Source of the DNA: Rhodocyclaceae bacterium
GTDB lineage: Bacteria > Pseudomonadota > Gammaproteobacteria > Burkholderiales > Rhodocyclaceae
DNA length: 64,000 nucleotides
Direction of reading: 5' to 3'
NCBI GenBank assembly: GCA_016791145.1
Contig: JAEUNJ010000069.1
Location: 27,022-91,021 of the forward strand
Below the pieces are notes generated by a model that saw only the letters and a list, made by a program, of their open reading frames with translations, was not told where the DNA came from and did not search any database. Of this stretch, positions 32,801 through 39,120 are shown in pieces. A program made the translations under genes and the position numbers. Numbering within the stretch: position 1 is the first letter of the stretch; every line of letters starts with the position of its first letter.

Positions 32801-34676
32801 GCGCAGCCTCGATGCCGCGACCGGCGGCGGCGACGTCCTCGACCTGGGCGACGGCGCCAACATCGCGGTCGGCGGGTTCGGCGCCGATACCGTCGCCGGG
32901 GGCGGCGGCGCCGACACCCTGATCGGCGACAACGGCGAGATCGTCTATGCTCTGGGCATCGTCGCCAGCTTCGCCTCCACCGACGGCGTCGCCGCCACCG
33001 GCGGCGCCGACGACATCGCCGCCGGCGAAGGCGACAACCTGGTCCTGGGCGGCGTCGGGGCCGATACGGTGGCCGCCGGCACCGGCGACGACCGGATCAT
33101 CGGCGACAACGGCGAGATCCTCTATTCGGGCGCCGTCGTCGTCCGCTTCGCCTCCACCGACGCCGGCGCCGCCACCGGCGCCGGCGACACGATCGCCGCC
33201 GGCGATGGCGCCAACCTGGTCCTCGGCGGCCTCGGCGCGGACAGCGTGGCCGCCGGGAACGGCGACGACCTGGTCATCGGCGACAACGGCGAGGCGCGAT
33301 GGACGGCGGCCGGGCTGATCTCCCGGGTGGTTTCGGAGGTGTCGTTCCTGGGCGGGGCGGACACGGTGGACGGCGGGGCCGGCGACAACATCCTGGTCGG
33401 CGGATTCGGCGGCGACCGGCTCGACGCCGGATCCGGGGACGACGTCATCCTGGGCGACAACGGAAGCCTGGACTACGACGGCGGCCTGCTCTCGGCCGGG
33501 ACCACGGACGGCGGCCCGGCGACCGGCGGCGACGACCGCATCACGGCCGGCGGCGGGCGCAACGTGGTCCTGGGCGGTGTCGGCCGCGACCGCATCGTCA
33601 CCGGGGACGGCGAAGACCTGGTGCTCGGCGACAGCGGCGTGGCCGAGTTCTCCGGCGGCGTCCTGGCCCGGGCCGGGAACGACGCGACCATCGACGGCGG
33701 CGACGACCAGGTGGACCTGGGCGGCGGCAACGACGTGGCCATCGGCGGCGACGGATCGGATGGCCTTTCCGGCCAGGCTGGCGACGACATCCTGATGGGC
33801 GACGGCGGGCACGTGAGCTACGTGGCCGGCGGACTCTCGGAAATCGAGGGGGATTCCGCGATCGGCGGCGACGACACCCTGATGGGGGGTGCCGGGGCGG
33901 ACATCATGCTCGGCGGCAAGGGCGCCGACACCATGGACGGCGACCTGGCCGAGGACCTGATCATCGGCGACAACGCCCGCATCCGTTTCTCCGGCGGACT
34001 GGTGACCAGCATCGAACTGCTGGGCAGCATGGACCTGGTCCTCGAGCAGCTCTTCGCCCTCTATGAGACCCCGGCCGACGCCGGCGTCGAGGCGACCCCC
34101 GGCGAAGCCGCCGCCGCGTTGGCGGCGGTCCTGGCCGGCGCCCCGGAGTCCGACACCGGGGATGGGGAGGCCGGCGTGCCGCGGCTGGTGGCGACGGGAA
34201 GCGGCCTGGAACTGATCCTGGGCGGCGCCCGGCCCCTGGCGTCGCTGCCCGCCGCCATGAGCAACGCCCTGATCGACCTGATCCTCGGCCATCCCGAGGC
34301 CGTGTCCTCGGGGGGCGCCACCGAGTCCTCGGATGCGCCGCCCGAGGCCCCGCCCGCCGACGGCGCGCCGGCCCCCGCGGGCAGCGCCGCGGCTGCCGCG
34401 GTCACCCCGGTCGCCCAGGCGCCCGCCGCCGACTGGGCCGGCGGCCTCTTCGATCCGGTCGTGCCCGCCCTGGCGGCCGGCGCGCCGGATGCCCTGTTCG
34501 TGACCGTCGCGCCGTCCGCCGACGGCCCCCGCCAGGGGGACGCGCAGCTCTGGCTTGCCGGCCTGCTCGGCGCCGCCGCGGGGAACGGCCGGACCCGGGT
34601 GTTCGATCCGGCCAGCGGCACCTGGCGGATCCCCGGCCCGCCGGCCCGGCAGGCGGCGCTGCGGCGCGCCGCCTGA
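23898..34676 (+). CDS. Giant LEPR-XLL / DUF4347 / calcium-repeat secreted protein (3592 aa)
   Basis: A very large, acidic, Gly/Asp-rich protein. The N-terminus is basic and ends in the LEPR-XLL motif (LEPRLLLSAD from residue 44), which has been proposed as a sorting signal in such giants. Residues about 126-290 match DUF4347 (VLTHGATGLLDIAG, ILLYGCDVAQGAQGLRFLERL). A short RTX block (GGAGDDSLAGGSGDD) lies near 512-558. A non-repetitive region of about 700 residues (697-1394) follows, then a classic calcium-binding nonapeptide block (1500-1688), long stretches with scattered GGAGDD units, an odd Tyr/Trp/Pro-rich patch (2364-2451), and about eight 58-59-residue tandem repeats (2892-3364). The C-terminus is an Ala/Pro linker and a short domain, without a recognisable type I secretion signal. 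A surface adhesin or matrix protein is likely (inference). AAGGAGAAG precedes the ATG. Confidence 0.9.
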   Translation: MVVQIAQRTARRLTKGFRAALSAAPAPRAPALPPFRRRVIFEALEPRLLLSADLPVLPPQPDAQLPAQAQPVEAAALIHDLPAPLPVFDAMGDGMDAGVIDPGALAAGPAVAAPVAGSDPAGTGPVPEQLVIVDPRVAGALDLPGSVPGVRFLVLAAGEDGLRQITDALAGESDLAAIHVLTHGATGLLDIAGTLLDAASLAAREAEIAAWGKALAAGGDILLYGCDVAQGAQGLRFLERLAAATGADVAASTDATGAAARGGDWHLEASVGAVETAPLAFHLTDGVLADFVGTSGNDNFSGTGGADNFSFSIANLAATDTVAGGAGADALIVTSAGTITDAVWAKVTGVETLQLAAAGNTAELGATVDAAVATATGAALTATGGAGADTLAIGDGWAHAVTFDGAGGSDTLDFSGYSGDLAFTVKLDGSIVVKAGATLLATATHVENLIGGGGDNVFTFEDGAVLAGALTGGSGGANTLDHSANTTGITANLAAGTATGVGGAVSGIQNVTGGTGDDEIAGDGEANELAGGGGADTLAGGAGDDSLAGGSGDDTYLFAEGWGDDVVTETGGTDSGDFSAVTSGIAFDIGVGTLGADDGADVLSANGIENLTGGSGDDVFAFAKSGSAILAGDLAGGGSVDGDVLDYSSLADSLDLTGSGEIGDGAGGDRAPRVGGSATGIGKVQHPDTAIEALDVAFDNLENGFASLFGGLSLPLVGDIGSGIEDFLADLHARMVDPFATALLTDDLTLTTDAIIKTTLESGLTFELAGGEVSVTLPGLTALEVRMELHGTIWEKDVSIDFAGAAPGLGLTIDGDIHLAFTYDFTLGIGVDFTSGDFYLITAGFEDDPLTAEDESGPEEFRMTLEATLPEDFTATGVLGFLQLDIAEFTDDVKYFDDQHDDGQRSGITAEFTVDVSDPDDDGRLTLTEISAPGFSFLDHIVADFHAGIDVDLKGEVSVAGSAVIPRIITIFHYEQDLLDVHLAFGAGGVTMTGLETPTISFEDVTIDLGSFISDFIGPILEKIQVFTEPLQPIIDLLRTDIPIISDLDPLKNALNKDGKDGVSMLDFAGTILGETKYRSVYTAVTVLIELIDLINHIPTGDTVLINFGDFTVAGGSTGVDATKADALKSADRNAVSGANDTSAFDNQNASDTNSDRKGFMQKLKGSGVGKGFEIPLLTSPSAVLGLLMGQNVDLFKFNLPDLEFDFSFRKSTPIVFPLNAIFFGGISATVRLGFGFDTYGIQQFLTSSDPADIFDGFYIDDHGDEGTGGDAAEVELHATIGAGASVGVAGLVEAGVEAGITGTVEFDLNDVVMGAAGSEVGDGKVRIEDFIELTRAGPLCFLDVSGSIDWFLNAFVWVGLDLGFFGRITLWDENFSLGSGNIAEFEHHCPVVLRPNLAHMSGGDLVLHMGTDADQRVTETDGDAAETYLVEYLAAGASLADYNIAGSPATAATNVLVVQYNGYAEVYNAASVGRIVVNDAAGGADSLTVGAGVAANVEFHGGEGDDRVTSQSSGTHTLYGDAGKDRLAVTKAAGHAAGTARLYGGDGDDTLTTSDGNDSVYGGDGNDKIKTGTGNDYVEGGDESVAVSGAKANGDTIDTGVGNDTVYGGTGSDAIKAGDGDDLVYGGDESGLLPSGKALGDSIDAGKGNDTVHAGAGSDALKGGDGDDQLWGGSGDDSFTAGRGIDQVRGEAGGDTIYWTVGDGVDGVIDGGADGDGIIVTGADVDTDIELSNSSGNVLLAWGANGLLTQNTEKFTLNAGQGLDRFTIRDLAGTAAKEISISLGGEIVESTIYDYDGDGTYDDDPPAMLDGEGAVIRDRFGEALLKDVYDDGTPVPYKVVREFADDGKADSVVIYGGAGDDVFSANTARDADGLYVLNVSRQSPSILYSVDQGSVADPLAIDTFTLHTLGGNDNVDFSNVGKDRDAGEIQLLAMTLDGAAGNDLILGTQWNDSLDSGAGDDRVTGNRGVDAFSDASGNDQLIETRDANFAITRGVLTIGAETESTIAPFETVILNGGAGHNRFDVSDWTGTLRMDGAGEGDVYNIHFRGAGDSVITENDSGGTLGTADAIHVFGTSGQDFFFLDANNGDASILTDGYVQVAHGFIGDDGSYHAYGTSETFNYTRSESMDIHAGAGDDYFTVDDVALGLDVYGDEGSDNFVIGRVLEEALVGGIPVATKISNGISVVSRFYGDDGSDDTPVGGYAYGDDYFEVNHNVAEIWLYGDAGDDTFVINAHLTDDDPSDDPLRNVRGGTGNNTISYVQNAAVNIDGGAGNDTVIVNGTAIGDTFIVTTIELEVSPGVFELRQQVVGAGLQIKMTDVERLEVNGAGGNDHIYVFGTLDGLDVTIRGGSGDDTIVIGGAAVTVTVDPPAYIYQPPTQTIDPAPYIDHYDTYSFSWGDYWYWTWSFPFLRYQPLVTYTWSVPVWVDPAPYTVTPAAYEIDPDPIDFTAGPKYTLNESGHAGGTGADAFRPGIRGKLTVDGQLDTDTLVVHNEDGDPADTATFDTTTDDKGLHYHVGGLGMGPDGLTYTRVEQFDLNMGAGDDLVTVTAIDPVTRLTLNLGNGDDVVDLRAMEGDLTINGGAGDDTVNAGSLAPAATGGDLAAIAGELAFAGGTGTDVLNLDDTAATVDQSAVITGSTLAGLGMAAGIVHYEVDTLNLRLGSGADTVEIEGTTAATHLWGNDGDDAFLVSSDGAALAGSLDGVLGDLAIDAGGGGNTLAVSDLGDADADPSAVIAADAITGLAPARIDYTATGGRFTGGVNVWAGRGDDVIRVASTRLDDVTTIHANGGDDAVTVDDLAGGTDRLLAIHGDGGGDTLDASAVTNAEVTVLLFGDSGAETYAGADKRFLTLTGAASVLPGDGGADALLAGTGKAILFGGAAGDTLSGSVADDILIGDAGEVAFVSGVVTRFASLGTAGGDDDIDALGGGNFVIGGAGADSIAAGGGADVALGDNGEVTYTDAGVITRARSLDAATGGGDVLDLGDGANIAVGGFGADTVAGGGGADTLIGDNGEIVYALGIVASFASTDGVAATGGADDIAAGEGDNLVLGGVGADTVAAGTGDDRIIGDNGEILYSGAVVVRFASTDAGAATGAGDTIAAGDGANLVLGGLGADSVAAGNGDDLVIGDNGEARWTAAGLISRVVSEVSFLGGADTVDGGAGDNILVGGFGGDRLDAGSGDDVILGDNGSLDYDGGLLSAGTTDGGPATGGDDRITAGGGRNVVLGGVGRDRIVTGDGEDLVLGDSGVAEFSGGVLARAGNDATIDGGDDQVDLGGGNDVAIGGDGSDGLSGQAGDDILMGDGGHVSYVAGGLSEIEGDSAIGGDDTLMGGAGADIMLGGKGADTMDGDLAEDLIIGDNARIRFSGGLVTSIELLGSMDLVLEQLFALYETPADAGVEATPGEAAAALAAVLAGAPESDTGDGEAGVPRLVATGSGLELILGGARPLASLPAAMSNALIDLILGHPEAVSSGGATESSDAPPEAPPADGAPAPAGSAAAAAVTPVAQAPAADWAGGLFDPVVPALAAGAPDALFVTVAPSADGPRQGDAQLWLAGLLGAAAGNGRTRVFDPASGTWRIPGPPARQAALRRAA
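28396..28960 (+). repeat. RTX-type calcium-binding nonapeptide repeat block
   Basis: In the giant protein (residues about 1500-1688) the pattern GGxGxDxux recurs many times (YGGDGDDTL, YGGDGNDKI, YGGTGSDAI, KGGDGDDQL). Such units bind calcium and fold into a parallel beta-roll after export. Confidence 0.85.
32574..33990 (+). repeat. Tandem 58-59-residue repeats in the giant protein
   Basis: Units of about 174-177 bases repeat about eight times, each carrying IGDNGE(I/V) followed by a strand pair (often RFAST), then GGA-D-IAAG and LGG-GAD-AGxGDD segments. The GDNGE boxes at about 32925, 33101 and 33278 are 177 bases apart. DNA identity between units is moderate, so the array is old rather than freshly duplicated. 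Confidence 0.85.
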
Positions 34677-34740
34677 TCCCCGCCCGCCCCCGCGACGATC
34701 GCGTACCGCACCCGGACCATCCACCATCACGGAGTTTTCC

Positions 34741-35040
34741 ATGGCCAGCAACGAAGGCGACGAGCCCATCATCAGCCACCCCCAGGCCCAGCCCAAGGTC
34801 GTCTGGGACGATTCAGTCATGAAGACGTCCTACGCGAACGTCTGCAACGTCCTCGGCACGCGGGAGGAGATCACCCTCCTCTTCGGTGCCCACCAGGCCT
34901 GGCGCAGCGACCAGCGGGAGGTCAAGGTGACGCTGAGCGACCGCATCATCCTGAATCCCTACGCCGCCAAGCGCCTCGCGCGGATGCTCGAGAAGGGCCT
35001 CAAGGAATACGAGGCGAAGTTCGGCGAGCTGAAGCTCTGA
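34741..35040 (+). CDS. DUF3467 family small protein
   Basis: A 99-residue cytoplasmic protein. Residues 28-98 match DUF3467: YANVCNVLGTREEITLLFG, then EVKVTLSDRIILNPYAAKRL, then an amphipathic helix (ARMLEKGLKEYEAKFGELKL). The function of this family is unknown. It lies 64 bases after the giant gene, with GGAG before its ATG, and before the GAF-HlyD gene. Its retention inside a secretion cluster suggests a chaperone or assembly role, which is inference. Confidence 0.88.
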   Translation: MASNEGDEPIISHPQAQPKVVWDDSVMKTSYANVCNVLGTREEITLLFGAHQAWRSDQREVKVTLSDRIILNPYAAKRLARMLEKGLKEYEAKFGELKL

Positions 35041-35077
35041 TCGCCCCCCGGCGGCGCCGGCCGCCCGGAAATCCACC

Positions 35078-36940
35078 ATGACCAGCGAAGGATCCGGTCC
35101 GGCGGCGGGCGGCGCGCCCGCCCCGGCGGAGCAGGACCACTGGCGGGCCCTGGCCGGCGCCACGTCCCCGGAGGCGAGCGGGGCCGCCTGGCTCTCCCTG
35201 CTCTGCGCCTCCATACCCGGCACCGTTGCCGGCCTGCTGATCCTGGAGAACGCGGAGGGACGGCTGGCGCCGGCCGCCGTCCTGCCGGCCGACGCCCCGG
35301 CCGGCGGCTTCCTGGCCCAGGTGGCGGAAACGTCCCTCGCCGAGGGCCGGCCCGTGGCCATGGGCCGCGCCGACGGCGGCGGTGCGCCGCGGGCCGGCGT
35401 GGCGCATCCCATCCACCTGGGCGGCAGTCTCGCCGGCGTCGTGGTCGTCGAGGTGGTTCCCTGTCCCGAAGCCCGCCAGTCCGTGGTGGTCCGGCAACTC
35501 CAGTGGGGCCTGGGCCGCCTGGAAGCCTTCCTCTGGCAGCGGCGCTGCGCAGGGGAGGCCGCCGCCCGCGACACCCTGCGCCAGGTCCTGGACGGGGTCG
35601 CCGCGGCGCTGGAGGCCGCGGACGGGGCATCCGCCGCCGAGGCCCTGGTCACCGAGCTCGCCACCCGGCTGCGCTGCGACCGGGTTTCCATCGGACTGGC
35701 CCAGGGGGACGGCGTCCGCCTGCGGGCCCTGTCCCACAGCGCCCAGTTCCGCCGGGACATGGCCCTCGTCGGCGCCATCGAGGCCGCCATGGACGAGGCC
35801 CTCGCCGCGGGCGCCGCCCTGTCCTGGCCCGGGGACGACCGGCCCTGGCGGCTGCACGACCACGAGTCCCTGGCCCGTGGCCAGGGTGATGCCGCCGTCC
35901 TGACCGTCCCCTTCGCCGGCGGCGGCGAGGGCCGCCGCGCCTGGCGGGGCGCGGTCTGCCTGGAACGGTCCGCGGGTCCGGCCTTCGGCGCGGACGAGGC
36001 CGCCTGCGCGGAGGCGGCCGTCGCCGCCGCCGCGCGGGTGCTGGAACTGCGCCGGGCCGCCGAGCGGCACCCGCTGGCGCGGCTGGGCGACGCGGTCCGG
36101 GACGGCCTGCGCGAGCTGGCGGGGCCGCGCCGCTTCGGCGCCAAGCTCGGCCTCCTCGGCGTCGTGCTGGCGGGCCTCTTCCTCGCCTTCGCCACCGGCG
36201 ACTACCGGGTCTCCGGCAAGGCGACCCTGGAGGGCCGCCTCAAGCGCATCCTGGCGGCGCCCTTCGACGGCTACGTGGCGGAGGCCCATGCCCGCGCCGG
36301 CGACCTGGTGCGCCAGGGGGGCGTCCTTGCCCGCCTCGACGACCGGGACCTGCGCCTGGAACGCATCCGTCACGCGGCGCAGCATGCCCAGTATGCCCGC
36401 CAGTACCAGGATGCCGTGGCCAAGCACGACCGGGGCCAGGCCAGCGTCATCCAGGCCCAGATGGTCCAGGCCGAGGCGCAGCTCGCCCTGGCCGAGGAGC
36501 AGATCGGGCGCGCCGTGCTCGCCGCACCCTTCGACGGGCTGGTCGTCTCCGGCGACCTTTCCCAGACCGTGGGCGGAGCCGTCCGCAAGGGGCAGACCCT
36601 GTTCGAGGTGGCGCCGCTGGAGGGTTACCGGGTGATCGTCCAGGTCGATGACGCGGACATCGCCGACGTGCGGGCCGGCCAGAAGGGCAGGGTCGTGCTC
36701 GCCGCGCTCCCCGACGAGGGCTTCGCGTTCACCGTGGCCGCCGTCACGCCGGTCACCGAGGCCGTCGAGGGCGGCAACGTGTTCCGGGTCGAGGCGACGC
36801 TGGACGCCGCCCCGCCGCGCCTGCGCCCCGGCATGGAGGGCGTCGCCAAGATCGAGGCCGGCGAGCGCCGGCTGGCCTGGATCTGGACCCGCCGCTTCGT
36901 ATCCTGGCTGCGGCTCTTCCTCTGGACCTGGGTCCCGTGA
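35078..36940 (+). CDS. GAF-domain/HlyD-family membrane-fusion protein
   Basis: A 620-residue fusion. The first 350 residues are cytoplasmic and contain GAF-like folds (about 25-150 and 175-330; the second has RLRCDRVSIGLAQGDGVRLRAL and AVLTVPF). One transmembrane helix (about 355-375, LGLLGVVLAGLFLAFA) leads to a periplasmic HlyD part. That part has the first half-lipoyl segment (ILAAPFDGYVAEAHARAGDLVRQG), a short helical hairpin, the second half (VLAAPFDGLVVSGDLSQTVG) and a beta-barrel. HlyD proteins bridge inner-membrane exporters to TolC. A GAF sensor on the cytoplasmic side would let a small molecule or partner gate the channel (inference). The stop overlaps the GTG start of the next gene. 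Confidence 0.9.
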   Translation: MTSEGSGPAAGGAPAPAEQDHWRALAGATSPEASGAAWLSLLCASIPGTVAGLLILENAEGRLAPAAVLPADAPAGGFLAQVAETSLAEGRPVAMGRADGGGAPRAGVAHPIHLGGSLAGVVVVEVVPCPEARQSVVVRQLQWGLGRLEAFLWQRRCAGEAAARDTLRQVLDGVAAALEAADGASAAEALVTELATRLRCDRVSIGLAQGDGVRLRALSHSAQFRRDMALVGAIEAAMDEALAAGAALSWPGDDRPWRLHDHESLARGQGDAAVLTVPFAGGGEGRRAWRGAVCLERSAGPAFGADEAACAEAAVAAAARVLELRRAAERHPLARLGDAVRDGLRELAGPRRFGAKLGLLGVVLAGLFLAFATGDYRVSGKATLEGRLKRILAAPFDGYVAEAHARAGDLVRQGGVLARLDDRDLRLERIRHAAQHAQYARQYQDAVAKHDRGQASVIQAQMVQAEAQLALAEEQIGRAVLAAPFDGLVVSGDLSQTVGGAVRKGQTLFEVAPLEGYRVIVQVDDADIADVRAGQKGRVVLAALPDEGFAFTVAAVTPVTEAVEGGNVFRVEATLDAAPPRLRPGMEGVAKIEAGERRLAWIWTRRFVSWLRLFLWTWVP

Positions 36941-39120
36941 ACGCGCCCCGCGCCGCGGCCGGGTGGCATCGCGTCGCCGGCCTCCGGCCCCGCCTGCGCG
37001 CCCACGGGCAGGTGCGGCGGCACAGCTACCGGGGCGAGCCCTGGTACGTGCTGGAGGATGCGGCCAGCGGCAGGCACCACCGCTTCACGCCGGCCGCCCA
37101 CGCCCTGGTGTCGCGGATGGACGGCGGGCGGACCGTGCAGGAGATCTTCGATGCCGTCGGCGCCGAACTGGGCGACGAGGCGCCGGGCCAGGAGGAGGTG
37201 ATCGCCCTGCTGGCATCGCTGCACCGGGCCGACCTGCTGCAGACCGACGCCGCGCCGGACCTGGGCGAGCTGGCCGCCCGGCGGGGCCTGTTCCGCCGCC
37301 TGCGCCTGCGGCAGTACCTGGGCAATCCCCTGTCCGTGAAGCTGCCCCTGTGGGATCCGGATCCGTTCCTGTCCGCCCTCGTGCCCCGGCTGCGCCCCCT
37401 CCTGTCCCCCTGGGGGGCGGCCCTGTGGCTGCTCGTCGTCGCCACGGGCGCCACCCTGGCGGCCATGCGCTGGCAGGCCCTCACCCACGGCCTGGCGGAC
37501 CGGGTGCTGGCCCTGGAGAACCTGCTGCTGATCGCCCTCGTCTATCCCGCCGTCAAGTTCCTCCACGAGCTAGGCCATGGCATCGCGGTGAAGCGGCAGG
37601 GCGGGCAGGTGAGGGAGATGGGCCTCATGTTCCTGGTCCTGGTGCCGGTGCCCTACGTGGATGCCTCCGCCGCCGCCGCCGTGCGCAGCCGGGGCGCCCG
37701 GATGGGCATCGGCCTGGCTGGCGTCGCCGCCGAATTCCTGCTGGCCGCCCTGGCCATGATCGTCTGGGACCTGGCGGAGGCCGGCGCGGTGCGCGCCGTG
37801 TGCTTCAACGTCATGCTGATCGGCGGGGTGTCGGCGGTGCTGTTCAACCTGAACCCGCTGCTGCGCTACGACGCCTATTACGTCCTCTCGGACTTCCTCG
37901 AGATTCCCAACCTGGGCCAGCGCGCCAACGCCTACCTGGGCCACCTGGCGAACCGGCTGGTCCTCCGGCGCCGCGACCTGCCGCCGCCGGCCGGCACCGG
38001 CGCCGAGCGCTTCTGGCTCGCCGCCTACGCCGTCGGCGCCTTCCTCTACCGGATCGCGGTGGCCGTCGGCATCGTGCTCTTCATCGCCGGGCAGTATTTC
38101 TTCGTGGGCGTCCTGCTGGCCGTCTGGGCGGCGATCAACATGCTCGTGCTCCCGGTGGGCAAGGCCCTGGCGCGGATCCTCGGGCGGGGCCAGCCGGCGC
38201 CGGCCCGCCGCCGTGCCGCCCTGGTCCTGGGCGTCGGGGCGGCGGTCCTGCTGGCGGTCGCGTTCCTGGTGCCGGTGCCCCAATGGACCAGAACCGAGGG
38301 CATCGTCTGGGCGCCCGAGCAGGCCCGGGTGCGCAGCGCCAACGACTGCTTCGTGAGCGCCGTGCTCGTCCGCCGGGACCAGTGGGTGCGGACCGGCGAT
38401 CCCCTGGTCCAATGCGAGGATCCGGAACTGGTGGCCAAGGCGCGGGAACTGGAGGGCCGCCTGGAGGAACTGGCGGCCGGGCGAATCGCCTACTTCGCCT
38501 CCAACCGGATGCACGCGGACATGGTGCGGGAGGAGATGGAACACGCGGAGGCCCGGCTGCGGGAGATCCGCCAGCGCGTCGACGGCCTGATGCTGCGCAG
38601 TCCCGCCGACGGCCGCTTCGTGATGGCCGACCCGGAGAGCGCCCCCGGGCGCCACGTGGGCCGTGGCGACACGCTGGCCTACGTGCTGGATGCGTCCCCG
38701 GTGCGCGTCCGCGTCGTCGTGCACCAGGCCCAGGTGGACCTGGTGCGGTCGGCCGTGCGGGCGGTCGAGGTCCTGCCCTCCGACCGGCTGTTCGAGCCGT
38801 CCGCGGCGCGGGTCCTCCGGGAAATCCCGGCCGCCACGGACGAGTTGCCCAGCGCCGCCCTGGCCGTCGAGTCGGGCGGCAGCGTCGGCACGGATCCCCG
38901 GCGCCGGCGCGACCGGCAGGAGGACCGCCCCGCCGGCACGGGCGGCGAGGCGCGGGCCCTGCAGACCCTGTTCCTGTTCGACCTGGAACTGCCCCCGGGG
39001 GTGCCGGCGGCCGGCATCGGCCAGCGCATGCACGTGCGCTTCGAGCATCCCTGGACGCCCGTGGCGGTCCAGGCGTACCGGGCCCTGAGGCGCCTGTTCC
39101 TGGCCCGCTTCAATGTCTGA
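36937..39120 (+). CDS. PqqD-like / M50 site-2-type protease / HlyD fusion
   Basis: A 727-residue polytopic membrane protein. Residues about 28-105 resemble a PqqD-type peptide-binding domain (YVLEDAASGRHHRFTPAAHAL). A membrane M50 metalloprotease follows, with zinc motif HELGHG at 210-215 and the third ligand probably Asp312 in NPLLRYDAYY. After further helices, residues from about 450 form an HlyD-like adaptor with a lipoyl fold and a helical hairpin (AKARELEGRLEELAAG), ending in a beta-barrel. M50 proteases cut within or near membranes; PqqD-like domains hold peptide leaders. A role in recognising and trimming the LEPR-XLL N-terminus during export is a plausible inference. The start is a GTG at 36937 (GTGA overlap); the end overlaps the next gene by 8 bases. 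Confidence 0.88.
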   Translation: MNAPRAAAGWHRVAGLRPRLRAHGQVRRHSYRGEPWYVLEDAASGRHHRFTPAAHALVSRMDGGRTVQEIFDAVGAELGDEAPGQEEVIALLASLHRADLLQTDAAPDLGELAARRGLFRRLRLRQYLGNPLSVKLPLWDPDPFLSALVPRLRPLLSPWGAALWLLVVATGATLAAMRWQALTHGLADRVLALENLLLIALVYPAVKFLHELGHGIAVKRQGGQVREMGLMFLVLVPVPYVDASAAAAVRSRGARMGIGLAGVAAEFLLAALAMIVWDLAEAGAVRAVCFNVMLIGGVSAVLFNLNPLLRYDAYYVLSDFLEIPNLGQRANAYLGHLANRLVLRRRDLPPPAGTGAERFWLAAYAVGAFLYRIAVAVGIVLFIAGQYFFVGVLLAVWAAINMLVLPVGKALARILGRGQPAPARRRAALVLGVGAAVLLAVAFLVPVPQWTRTEGIVWAPEQARVRSANDCFVSAVLVRRDQWVRTGDPLVQCEDPELVAKARELEGRLEELAAGRIAYFASNRMHADMVREEMEHAEARLREIRQRVDGLMLRSPADGRFVMADPESAPGRHVGRGDTLAYVLDASPVRVRVVVHQAQVDLVRSAVRAVEVLPSDRLFEPSAARVLREIPAATDELPSAALAVESGGSVGTDPRRRRDRQEDRPAGTGGEARALQTLFLFDLELPPGVPAAGIGQRMHVRFEHPWTPVAVQAYRALRRLFLARFNV

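Noticed and set aside
28396..33990. Periodic DNA that could be mistaken for a CRISPR array or satellite
   Set aside because: The periodicity follows codons of RTX-type and 59-residue protein repeats. Units vary and have no spacer structure.
29100..34820. 1906-codon minus-strand frame
   Set aside because: It mirrors the Gly/Asp repeats of the giant protein. Antisense of GGC-GAC gives Val/Ala/Gly codons without stops. It has no motifs, no ribosome site and wrong-frame codon bias.
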